NCBI RefSeq assembly: GCF_001654495.1
Contig: NZ_CP015849.1
Coordinates: forward strand, 4,315,501-4,379,500
DNA length: 64,000 bases
Direction of reading: 5' to 3'
DNA from: Streptomyces sp. SAT1
GTDB lineage: Bacteria; Actinomycetota; Actinomycetes; Streptomycetales; Streptomycetaceae
Of this stretch, positions 50,470 through 58,105 are shown piece after piece; position 1 is the first letter of the stretch, and every line of letters begins with the position of its first letter. Position numbers and translations under genes: made by a program. The notes under the pieces were generated by a model. The model was not told where the DNA came from. It ran no database searches and was given only the letters and a program-made list of their open reading frames with translations.

Positions 50470-51528
50470 GACGACGGCGCCGGGCAGGGGGCGGTTCGGA
50501 CCCGGCCCTGGGCGGTTCGGGCTCAGCCCTGAGCGGTTTGGACCCGGCCCCAAGCGGCTGGACCCGGCCCCGCCGCCCGCGCCTGGCGCGGCGCCGCCCG
50601 GCCTGGACCCGGCCCGGAGTGGCCCGCGTCCGGGCGTCGCCCGGCCCGCGCCAGGCTTGGAGTGGGCTGGGCCCGGTGTCACACGGCCTGCGCCTGACGC
50701 GGGTGGCCGTGACCGGCGCTGACCGGCCCCGAGGCCGGCGGGACACGGCCCGCGTCCGGCGCCGACCGGTCTGGGCCCGGCGTCCGCCGGTCTGGGCTGG
50801 GCCCGGAGCGGCCGGCGCTCGGCAAGGAGCGGGCTGAGTCCGGTGTTGTACGGTCCGGCCTGGCGGAGAGCGGCTGTGTCCGGCGCGGGCCGGCCCGCGT
50901 TCGGCCCTAGCTGCCCTAGCTGCCCTAGCTGCCCTAGCTGCCCTAGCTGCCCTAGCTGCCTGAGCCGGATGCGGAACGGCCCGCACCCGGGCCCCGCACA
51001 CTCCACGCCTCGCGGTGAGCGGCCCGCGCCCCCGTCCGGCGCCGATCAGCCCGTGTCTGGGCGCCCCGCGCCCCCGGTCGGCGCCGGTCGACCCGTGCCC
51101 GGCACGGAGTGCCCTGGGTCCGGTGCCGCACGCACGTACCTCGTGGCGGGCGGCCCGTGGCGAGCGGCGCGCGCCCGGTTCCGAGTTGGCTCGGGCCCGG
51201 CCCCGATGGCCCCGCATGGGGCGCGGGACGGCCCGCGCCCGGCTCTCAGCGGGTCGAGCGTGGGCACCAACGCGGCCCGCGCTGGCGCCCACCGGCCCGC
51301 ACCCGCTTTCGAGCGCCCCGCGCCCGCCTGCCCCGCCTGCCCCGCGCCCCACGGCGCCCTCCTCGCGGCGAGCGGCCCGCACCCGGATCTGCCCGCACCC
51401 GGGCCTGCCCGCACCCGGCCCGTGCCCCGCGGTGAGCGTCCCGCGTCCCGCGCCCCACGGCCCCGCGCCGAGTGGCCTGCCCCCGGCGCTGTGCGCCCCG
51501 CGCCCTGTCCTCCGGCCCCGCGTCCGGT
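50470..51528. repeat. 1-kb degenerate repeat region between the LCP and TetR genes
   Basis: No credible gene is seen in these 1,059 bp. The sequence is built of variants of short units such as cggcccgcgcccgg, gtctgggcc and gcgcccac, and gives long but composition-driven ORFs on both strands. It includes the perfect 9-bp array at 50904-50957. The degenerate units suggest an old expanded tandem repeat. Confidence 0.75.
50904..50957. repeat. Six perfect tandem copies of a 9-bp unit containing CTAG
   Basis: gccctagct is repeated six times without change (54 bp). The array is AT-richer than its surroundings and holds six CTAG sites, a tetranucleotide that is rare in most bacterial genomes. Confidence 0.95.
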
Positions 51529-52251
51529 TCAGTCCCCTCGGCCCTGCGCCAGCAGCCCGTCCACCACCGCCGCGAGCTGGCCCGCCACGTCGTAGTCCGC
51601 GGTGGCCAGGTCCTCCCAGCGCTCGGACAGGGCGGTCAGCCGCGGGTAGCGGTCGGCGTCCTCGGGGGTCAGGAGGGTGGGGAACAGGTCCGGCCGGTCC
51701 GGGTCGGCGCCGCGCCGGGCGGCGGCGCGGCGGAAGACCAGGTCGCCGTGGACGACGTACCACAGGGTGCGGTAGGCGAACACGGCCTGCTCCTGTGTCA
51801 GGCCGCAGGCCATCGCGGAGTCGACGATCTCCTCGGGCATCCACAGGGCGTTCTTGTCCGTGACGTCCCCGAGGCTCAGCACGTCCACGACCCAGGGCAT
51901 GCCGCTGAGCAGCGCGTGCATGTGCAGGGCGGTGGCCAGGACGCGGTCGCGCGGCGCGGTGGGGAGCTCGGGGCGCGGCACCGTGGCGGCCAGGCCGGCG
52001 ACCGTGAGCATCAGCAGTTCCCGCTTGTCGCGCACATGGTGGTACAGCGCCATCGGGGTCGCGCCGACCTCCTTGGCGACCCGGCGCATGGACACCGCCT
52101 CGACGCCCTCCTCCTGGAGGATCCGCCGGGCCGCCGCCACGATCTGCCCGGCCTCGATCCGCCGCGGCCGCCCCGCCGCCCGTTTCGCTGTGCGCTCGCG
52201 CGCCTGGTTCTCCGCCACCCCCGCATTCTCCTCGTTCTCCCCGCCCGGCAC
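51529..52251 (-). CDS. TetR-family transcriptional regulator
   Basis: A 240-aa regulator. The N-terminal HTH is in IVAAARRILQEEGVEAVSMR, RVAKEVGATPMALYHHVRDK and RELLMLTVAG, and the C-terminal ligand domain is of the TetR_C type (WMPEEIVDSAMACGLTQEQA). The start is GTG at 52251, with GAGGT upstream. It is divergent from an MFS transporter, with a palindromic operator between, so it probably represses both until it binds the transported compound. Confidence 0.88.
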   Translation of the reverse strand: MPGGENEENAGVAENQARERTAKRAAGRPRRIEAGQIVAAARRILQEEGVEAVSMRRVAKEVGATPMALYHHVRDKRELLMLTVAGLAATVPRPELPTAPRDRVLATALHMHALLSGMPWVVDVLSLGDVTDKNALWMPEEIVDSAMACGLTQEQAVFAYRTLWYVVHGDLVFRRAAARRGADPDRPDLFPTLLTPEDADRYPRLTALSERWEDLATADYDVAGQLAAVVDGLLAQGRGD

Positions 52252-52276
52252 CCGGACCTCGGGGATCGCGCTTTTT

Positions 52277-52288
52277 TATACGCGTATA
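52277..52288. promoter_or_regulatory. TetR operator palindrome and MFS promoter
   Basis: The perfect 12-bp palindrome tatacgcgtata lies between tetR and the MFS gene. tatagt at 52285-52290 overlaps it and is a likely -10 for the MFS gene, so binding here would block transcription. Confidence 0.75.
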
Positions 52289-52302
52289 GTAACGTCATCG
52301 GC

Positions 52303-53772
52303 ATGGTGAACTCCCAGACGCGCCACACCCCTTCCGCGCCCTCTCCCTGGCTGCTGCCGGTGCTGCTCACCGTGCAGTTCCTGGTCTCCCTCGACATGTC
52401 CGTCGTCAATGTCGCGCTGCCCGGCATGGGGCGCGGTCTGCACTTCGGCCCCGGCTCGCTGACCTGGGTCGTCAACGCCTACGCCCTGACCTTCGGCGGC
52501 CTGCTGATGTTCGGCGGGCGGCTCGCCGACGTGGTGGGGCGGCGCCGGGTGCTCGTGGCCGGCTTCGTCGTCTTCGGCGCGGCGAGCCTGGCCGGCGGGC
52601 TCGCCCAGTCGCCCGGCGCGCTGATCGCCGCCCGCGCCGCGCAGGGCGTGGGCGCCGCCGCGCTGGCCCCGGTCGGCCTCGCCCTGCTCACCGTGAGCTG
52701 CCCGCCGGGCCCCGCCCGCTCCCGCGCCCTCGGCCTGTGGGGCGCCGCGGGCGCGGTCGGCGGCGCGGTGGGCGTGCTGGCCGGCGGACTGCTCACCGAC
52801 TGGTTCGGCTGGCGCGCGGTGATGCTGGTCAACGTGCCCTTCGTGGTGGCCGTCCTGGCGGTCACCGGCCGCGCCGTACCCGCCGACACGCCCGCCGCCG
52901 CGCGGCGGGCCCCGCGCCCCCGCCTCGACCTCACCGGTGCCCTGCTGGTCACGGCCGGGACCGTGCTGCTCGTCCTCGGCCTGGTCAGGACCGAGACGTA
53001 CGGCTGGGCGTCCTGGCGCACGGCCGCCGTGCTGGGCGCGGCGGCGGTGCTGCTCGCCGCGTTCGTGGTGACCGAGGCGCGCACCGCCGCCCCGCTGCTG
53101 CGGCTCGGGCTGCTCGGCACCGGTCCGGTGCTGGCGGCGAACGTCTTCGGGCTGCTGATGTCGGCGGGCCAGTTCGCCGCCTTCTACTTCACCTCGCTCT
53201 ACCTCCAGCAGGTCCTCGGCTACGGTCCGACCGCCACCGGCTCGGCCTTCCTGCCGTTCTGCGCGGGCGTGGTCGTGGGCTCGGCGCTGGCGGCCCGCGC
53301 CATCGGCCGCTACGGGCCCCGGGTGCTGCTGACGGCGGGCGGGCTGCTGGGCGCGGCCGGGCTCGCCTGGTTCGCGGCGGCGGCCGCGGTGGACGGCGGC
53401 TTCGCGGGTTCGGTGCTCGGCCCGTCGGCCGTGGCCAGCGTGGGCATCGGGCTGTGCTTCGTGCCGCTGGGCACCGCGGCCACCGGGTCCGTCGCCGCCG
53501 GGGAGGCGGGCATGGCCTCCGGGCTGCTGAACAGCTCACGGCAGGTCGGCGGCGCGGTGGGGCTCGCCGTCCTCGGTACGGTCGCCGCGCACGCCTCGGG
53601 GGCGGCGCCGGACGCCGTCGCTCTGGTGCACGGCTTCTCGGCGGCGTACTGGACGGCGGCCGGGCTGCTCGCGGCGGGGGCGCTGGCGGCGGCGGCGCTG
53701 TACGGGCGCGGCGGCCGGGCCGGCCAGGCGCCCGCCGCCGACGCGGCGCCCGCTCAGGCGGCCGCGGGCTGA
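52303..53772 (+). CDS. MFS drug exporter, DHA2 family
   Basis: A 489-aa transporter with about 14 membrane segments. It has QFLVSLDMSVVNVALPGMGR (the D..VVNVALP signature), LMFGGRLADVVGRRRVLVAG (motif A) and LGLWGAAGAVGGAVGVLAGG (motif C). I chose the ATG at 52303 (MVNSQTRHTPSAP). No Shine-Dalgarno sequence is seen, and the likely -10 at 52285 would put transcription start within a few bases of the ATG, so it may be leaderless. It is regulated by the divergent TetR and is a second DHA2 exporter in the window. Its end overlaps mscL by 19 nt. Confidence 0.88.
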   Translation: MVNSQTRHTPSAPSPWLLPVLLTVQFLVSLDMSVVNVALPGMGRGLHFGPGSLTWVVNAYALTFGGLLMFGGRLADVVGRRRVLVAGFVVFGAASLAGGLAQSPGALIAARAAQGVGAAALAPVGLALLTVSCPPGPARSRALGLWGAAGAVGGAVGVLAGGLLTDWFGWRAVMLVNVPFVVAVLAVTGRAVPADTPAAARRAPRPRLDLTGALLVTAGTVLLVLGLVRTETYGWASWRTAAVLGAAAVLLAAFVVTEARTAAPLLRLGLLGTGPVLAANVFGLLMSAGQFAAFYFTSLYLQQVLGYGPTATGSAFLPFCAGVVVGSALAARAIGRYGPRVLLTAGGLLGAAGLAWFAAAAAVDGGFAGSVLGPSAVASVGIGLCFVPLGTAATGSVAAGEAGMASGLLNSSRQVGGAVGLAVLGTVAAHASGAAPDAVALVHGFSAAYWTAAGLLAAGALAAAALYGRGGRAGQAPAADAAPAQAAAG

Positions 53773-54182
53773 TCCGTACCGCAGTAGCGGCACTTGGTCG
53801 CGGCCTTGGGCAGATCCTCCGACAGGCACGCCGGGCACGTCTTGGCGGGCCCCGGGTCGCCGAAGACCCTGACGCCCCGGCGGGTCTGGAAGTGCTTGTA
53901 CGGAACGACGATCAGGAAGTACACGACCGCCATGAAGATGATGAAGTAGATCAGCGCCGAGATGAACGCGCCGAGGTCCAGATAGGTCGCCTTGTTGCCG
54001 GTACGGCCGAGCTGCCAGCCGAGGCCGGGCGAGGAGTTGCCCTGCGCGCGGGCGATGATCGGGTTGATCACGAAGTCGGTGAACGCCTTGATCAGCGTGC
54101 TGAAGGCCAGCGCCACGATCAGGCCGACGGCCACGACCACGACATCGCCGCGCATCAGGAAGTTCTTGAAACCCCGCAGCAT
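53754..54182 (-). CDS. mscL: Large-conductance mechanosensitive channel MscL with C-terminal zinc ribbon
   Basis: A 142-aa channel that releases solutes on osmotic downshock. TM1 is at about residues 14-36 (DVVVVAVGLIVALAFSTLIK) and TM2 at 70-94 (LGAFISALIYFIIFMAVVYF), with the start MLRGFKNFLMRG. In place of the usual C-terminal helical bundle it has four cysteines (C116, C119, C131, C134: CPACLSEDLPKAATKCRYCG), a zinc-ribbon pattern. The ATG at 54182 has GAGGA seven bases upstream. The gene ends inside the last codons of the converging MFS gene. Confidence 0.9.
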   Translation of the reverse strand: MLRGFKNFLMRGDVVVVAVGLIVALAFSTLIKAFTDFVINPIIARAQGNSSPGLGWQLGRTGNKATYLDLGAFISALIYFIIFMAVVYFLIVVPYKHFQTRRGVRVFGDPGPAKTCPACLSEDLPKAATKCRYCGTDQPAAA

Positions 54183-54328
54183 GGACGGTCCTCGCTTCCC
54201 GGCGGACCGCGCGCACCGGCGGCACCCGCCGTGCCGCCCGCCGCGACCAGTCTCCGGGCGCGCGGGCGGCGCCCGCATCCCGGGCGCCGCCGATCGGGGG
54301 AGCGGGGCGCCCGCCGGGTGCCGGTGCG

Positions 54329-55525
54329 TCAGGGGCGGGGCGCCGGGTGGCCGAGAAGCATCGTGGGGGCGCCCGCCACCCGGGTGAGGAAGACGGTCGC
54401 CGGGTTCCGGCCGCACGGCCTGGGCAGCGCCTTGCGGCGCAGTTCCTCCGGTTCGACGGCCGAGCCGCGCTTCTTCACGGTCAGCGCGCCCACCTCGCGC
54501 TCGCGCAGCAGCGCCTTCAGCTTCTTGACGTTGAAGGGCAGCCGGTCGGTGATCTCGTACGCGGTGGCGTACGGGGTGGGCCGCAGCACGTCGGAGGTGA
54601 CGTAGGCGATGGTCTCGTCGATCAGGCCGCCGTCGAGCCCGGCGGCGGCCTCGGCGACCAGGTGGGAGCGGATGACGGCGCCGTCCGGTTCGTACAGGTA
54701 GCGGCCCACCGGCCGCACCGGCGGGTCGGGCAGGCCCCGGCCGCGCAGCGTGTGCGGTCCCGGCAGCAGGGTCGCGCGCACCAGGCCCGGCTCGGTGCCG
54801 AACCACAGCACCGCCTCCTTCACGTCCCCGCCGTCGGAGATCCACTCGGCCTCGGCCTGCGGCGGCACCGCCTCGTGCGGGATGCCGGGCGCGACCTTCA
54901 GCGCGGCGCGCGGGGCCTTCAGCGCCGCCCCCACGGCCCAGGAGAGCGAGGGCGAGTAGCTCTCCGGGTCGAAGATCCGGCCCCGGCCGCCGCGCCGCGC
55001 GGGATCGACGAACACCGCGTCGTACGCGGACGTGTCGACCTCCGTCACATCCGCCTCGCGGACCTCGATCAGCCCGGCGAGCCCCAGCGCCTCGGCGTTC
55101 GCGCGGGCCACCGCCGCCGTCACCGGGTCCCGGTCCACGGCGAGGACCCGGATCCCGGCGCGGGCCAGGGCGATCGCGTCGCCGCCGATGCCGCAGCACA
55201 GGTCCGCGAGCGAGGTCACGCCCAGCTCCGCGAGCCGCGCCGCGCGGTGGGCGGCCACGCTCGCCCGGGTGGACTGCTCGACCCCGTTCGGGGTGAAGAA
55301 CATCCGGTCCGCGTCCGCCGCGCCGAACTTCGCGGCCGCCCGCTGCCGCAGCCGGGCCTGCCCGAGCGCGGCCGACACCAGGGCGGCGGGGTGGTCGCGG
55401 CGCAGCCGGGTGGCGACGGCGAGTTCGTCGGCGGGCGCGGTGCCGCGCACCTCCTCCAGGAGGGCGCGGCCCTCGTCGGTGAGCAGTGCGGCGAAGGAGT
55501 TGAGCGGGGCGAGTGGGTCGGTCAC
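54329..55525 (-). CDS. Class I SAM-dependent methyltransferase (THUMP-like C-terminus)
   Basis: A 398-aa protein. The SAM-binding motif is SLADLCCGIGGDAIALARAG, followed by VLAVDRDPVTAAVARANAEA and AYDAVFVDPARRGGRGRIFD. The C-terminal third (ITDRLPFNVKKLKALLRERE) fits the THUMP-like region of this actinobacterial methyltransferase family. The substrate is unknown; RNA is likely from the domain architecture. The start is GTG at 55525, with no strong Shine-Dalgarno. It is divergent from the deacetylase pair and converges with nothing nearby. Confidence 0.8.
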   Translation of the reverse strand: MTDPLAPLNSFAALLTDEGRALLEEVRGTAPADELAVATRLRRDHPAALVSAALGQARLRQRAAAKFGAADADRMFFTPNGVEQSTRASVAAHRAARLAELGVTSLADLCCGIGGDAIALARAGIRVLAVDRDPVTAAVARANAEALGLAGLIEVREADVTEVDTSAYDAVFVDPARRGGRGRIFDPESYSPSLSWAVGAALKAPRAALKVAPGIPHEAVPPQAEAEWISDGGDVKEAVLWFGTEPGLVRATLLPGPHTLRGRGLPDPPVRPVGRYLYEPDGAVIRSHLVAEAAAGLDGGLIDETIAYVTSDVLRPTPYATAYEITDRLPFNVKKLKALLREREVGALTVKKRGSAVEPEELRRKALPRPCGRNPATVFLTRVAGAPTMLLGHPAPRP

Positions 55526-55615
55526 CGGTTCATTGTCGGCCAGTCGGTGGACGGTGCGCGGCCGGCCGCGGTGTCGCCGCGGCTCAGGGGCGGCGGGCTG
55601 CGAGGATCCGGCGCC

Positions 55616-56557
55616 ATGACCGTAGTAGTACAAAATGACAAAAAACGTCTCCGGGGTGCCCTGCGGCGCAAGGCGGCCCTGCACGCCGGACTCGGCGCCC
55701 TCGCCGTCGCCGCCCTCGTCTCCGGCTGCGCCGGACAGGACAGCACGGCGGTACGGCCCGCCCCCGGCCAGCAGCGCCTCCAGGCGCCCCCCGCCCGCGC
55801 CCTCGACTCCTACGCCTCCCGGCTCGCGACCTCCGCCGCGGCCCGCACCGCCGCCGCCAAGCGCTGGGGCCTGAGCCAGGCCCCGCTGCTGCCCCCGCCG
55901 CCCCCGGCCGTCAAACCGAAGATCCACGCCCGCGCCGGCTTCGAGGTGGACCACCAGGAGGACTGGGACCTGCCCCCGGTCTTCACCACCGTCCCCACCA
56001 AGGACAAGGTCCTCTTCCTCACCATCGACGACGGCGCCGAGAAGGACCCCGCCTTCCTGCGCATGATGAGCGAGCTGAAGGTCCCCTACACGGCCTTCCT
56101 CAGCAACTACCTCGTCCAGGACGACTACGGCTACTTCCGCAAGGCGCAGGCGCAGGGCAACACCCTCAACAACCACACCCTGCACCACCCGTACCTGCCG
56201 GGCCTGTCCTACGACGAGCAGAAGCACGAGATCTGCGACATGCAGGACATCATGCAGAAGCAGTTCGGCAAGCGCCCCCGGATGCTCCGCCCGCCCTACG
56301 GCAACTACAACCAGGACACCCTGCGCGCCGCCAAGTCCTGCGGCATCCGCTACGCGCCGATCTGGAACGAGGAGGTCTACGTCGACCACTGGGAGTTCCG
56401 CGAGGACGACAAGCGGCTGCGCCCCGGCGACATCGTGCTCACCCACTTCCGCGGGCGCGACGAGTGGGACGGCACCATGGCCGACGACATGCGCCGCTTC
56501 CTGAACTACGCGACGGCCGAGGGGTACGCGGTGGCCCGGCTGGAGGACTACCTGTGA
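55616..56557 (+). CDS. Polysaccharide deacetylase lipoprotein 1 (CE4)
   Basis: A 313-aa predicted lipoprotein with a lipobox around C38 (LVSGCAG). The CE4/NodB domain has the metal-binding motifs TIDDG (136-140), H187 and H191 in NNHTLHHPYL, RPPYGNYN (225-232) and the catalytic LTH (275-277) in GDIVLTHF. It probably removes acetyl groups from cell-wall polysaccharide or peptidoglycan. The ATG at 55616 has GAGGA upstream. It overlaps the second deacetylase by GTGA. Confidence 0.88.
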   Translation: MTVVVQNDKKRLRGALRRKAALHAGLGALAVAALVSGCAGQDSTAVRPAPGQQRLQAPPARALDSYASRLATSAAARTAAAKRWGLSQAPLLPPPPPAVKPKIHARAGFEVDHQEDWDLPPVFTTVPTKDKVLFLTIDDGAEKDPAFLRMMSELKVPYTAFLSNYLVQDDYGYFRKAQAQGNTLNNHTLHHPYLPGLSYDEQKHEICDMQDIMQKQFGKRPRMLRPPYGNYNQDTLRAAKSCGIRYAPIWNEEVYVDHWEFREDDKRLRPGDIVLTHFRGRDEWDGTMADDMRRFLNYATAEGYAVARLEDYL

Positions 56558-57387
56558 GACCGCGGCCCCGGCCGCGGCGCACGGCCGCGGGCCTGCTCGC
56601 GGCCGTGCTGCTGCTGGCCGGCTGCGCCTCGTCCGTCGACCCGATCCAGCGCCTGGGCCGCAAGGCCGCGCAGCGGGTCGCCTCGCCGGCCGCGGCCTCC
56701 GACCGGCAGCCGTACCGCCGCTGGGGCCTCGCGGCCCCGCTGCCCGCGCCGCCGCGCCCGCCCGCCCGGCCGGCGGCCGCCACCGCCCGCCCCGCAGGAC
56801 CGCCCCCGGTGGTCGACCACGTCGACACTCCCGACCGGGTCGTCTTCCTCACCTACGACGACGGCGCCGAGCGCGACGCGCGCTTCATCGTCATGGTCCG
56901 CGAACTGCGCCTGCCCGTCAGCATGTTCCTCACCGACAGCATCGCCGGACCCGGCTACGGCCACTTCGCGCGCCTGCGCTCGGCCGGCGCGGCGCTGGAG
57001 AACCACACCCTGGAGCACCCCGCCCTGCGCGGTCTGCCCTACGCCGGCCAGCGCGCCGAGATCTGCGGCCAGCGGGACAAGCTGCACGCCCGCTTCGGCG
57101 TCCGCTCCCGGCTGTTCCGGCCGCCCTACGGCTCCTACGACGCCACCACCCGGCGCGCCGCCGCCGCCTGCGGGGTGTCCGCGCTCGTCCTGTGGCGCGC
57201 CTCGCTGACCGAGACCGGGCTCCGCTTCACCCACGGCCGGCACGCCCTGCGCCCCGGCGACATCCTGCTGGTCACCTCGGACGACGACGACCTCGACGGG
57301 CCGACCCTGCGCGAGCGCACCACCCGCCTGCTGCGCGAGATCCAGCGGGACCGGCTGACGGTGGCGAGGCTCCAGGACTACCTGTGA
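56554..57387 (+). CDS. Polysaccharide deacetylase lipoprotein 2 (CE4, lacks motif-5 histidine)
   Basis: A 277-aa paralogue of the preceding gene. The lipobox is at C24 (LLAGCASS). It has TYDDG (100-104), H151 and H155 in NHTLEHPAL and RPPYGSYD (189-196), but where the first protein has LTH the motif reads GDILLVTSDDDD, with T241 in the histidine position. Metal binding looks intact, while the catalytic acid may be lost. The GTG overlaps the first gene, so the two arose by tandem duplication and are co-translated. Confidence 0.85.
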   Translation: MRPRPRPRRTAAGLLAAVLLLAGCASSVDPIQRLGRKAAQRVASPAAASDRQPYRRWGLAAPLPAPPRPPARPAAATARPAGPPPVVDHVDTPDRVVFLTYDDGAERDARFIVMVRELRLPVSMFLTDSIAGPGYGHFARLRSAGAALENHTLEHPALRGLPYAGQRAEICGQRDKLHARFGVRSRLFRPPYGSYDATTRRAAAACGVSALVLWRASLTETGLRFTHGRHALRPGDILLVTSDDDDLDGPTLRERTTRLLREIQRDRLTVARLQDYL

Positions 57388-57506
57388 CCGCCCGCGGCGG
57401 CCTCCGACCGCCTCTGACCGCCTCTGATCACCTCCGGCTGCCTGTGACCGCCGGTGGACGAATGCCCTTCGCGGGAGGCGTCCCGGACCGACGCGCCACG
57501 AGGCAA

Positions 57507-57533
57507 TTGGCACTCCGCTTGACCGAGTGCTAA
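57507..57533 (+). promoter_or_regulatory. CIRCE element 1 (HrcA operator) of groES-groEL
   Basis: TTGGCACTC (57507-57515), nine bases, then GAGTGCTAA (57525-57533). This matches the HrcA-binding CIRCE consensus with one change. It overlaps the -35 of the promoter. Confidence 0.93.
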
Positions 57534-57548
57534 TCGCGGTCATAGTCT
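57519..57548 (+). promoter_or_regulatory. groES promoter
   Basis: TTGACC at 57519-57524, an 18-bp spacer and TAGTCT at 57543-57548. It lies between the two CIRCE boxes, overlapping the first. The 292-bp gap before groES holds no other gene. Confidence 0.75.
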
Positions 57549-57553
57549 CGGCT

Positions 57554-57580
57554 CTGGCACTCCCCACCGGAGAGTGCCAA
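57554..57580 (+). promoter_or_regulatory. CIRCE element 2 of groES-groEL
   Basis: CTGGCACTC (57554-57562), nine bases, then GAGTGCCAA (57572-57580). It lies just downstream of the -10, so HrcA bound to both boxes would repress strongly until heat shock. Confidence 0.92.
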
Positions 57581-57679
57581 CAACGCGACGGGCAGGTCCG
57601 GCACCCGCGACGACGGATCGACCTGGTCGCCACCTCAGACAGTTAACCCCGTGAGATCTCCGAAGGGGGAGGTCGGATC

Positions 57680-57988
57680 GTGACGACCGCCAGCTCCAAG
57701 GTTGCCATCAAGCCGCTCGAGGACCGCATTGTGGTCCAGCCGCTCGACGCCGAGCAGACCACGGCCTCTGGCCTGGTCATCCCGGACACCGCGAAGGAGA
57801 AGCCCCAGGAGGGCGTCGTCCTCGCCGTGGGTCCGGGCCGCTTCGAGGACGGCAACCGTCTTCCGCTCGACGTCAAGGTCGGCGACGTCGTGCTCTACAG
57901 CAAGTACGGCGGCACCGAGGTGAAGTACAACAACGAGGAGTACCTCGTTCTCTCGGCCCGCGACGTCCTCGCGATCATCGAGAAGTAA
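57680..57988 (+). CDS. groES: Co-chaperonin GroES
   Basis: A 102-aa heptameric lid for GroEL. It starts with GTG (MTTASSKVAIKPLEDRIVVQ), and the mobile loop lies in EQTTASGLVIPDTAKEKPQE. It is preceded by GGGGGAGG and the CIRCE-controlled promoter, with groEL 117 nt downstream. Confidence 0.97.
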   Translation: MTTASSKVAIKPLEDRIVVQPLDAEQTTASGLVIPDTAKEKPQEGVVLAVGPGRFEDGNRLPLDVKVGDVVLYSKYGGTEVKYNNEEYLVLSARDVLAIIEK

Positions 57989-58105
57989 GTCACCTCAGCA
58001 CTCCTGCTGTGAACTGCGCCCCTGGCCCCCGCGATCGATGAGAAGCCGGGCGCCCGGGGCGCAGTGTGTTCTTCACCCAAGATTTCCGAGAGGGCTCCCG
58101 CTGCC

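Noticed and set aside
50904..50957. CRISPR-like array
   Set aside because: Units are 9 bp in direct tandem with no spacers and no cas genes in the window.
49345..51844. ORFs of more than 500 aa on the minus strand with repeated GQL units
   Set aside because: The GQL repeat is the translation of the 9-bp array. The rest is antisense to the LCP and TetR genes or degenerate repeat.
51472..53772. 766-aa form of the second MFS transporter
   Set aside because: The added 277 residues are antisense to tetR. The true start at 52303 follows the palindromic promoter.
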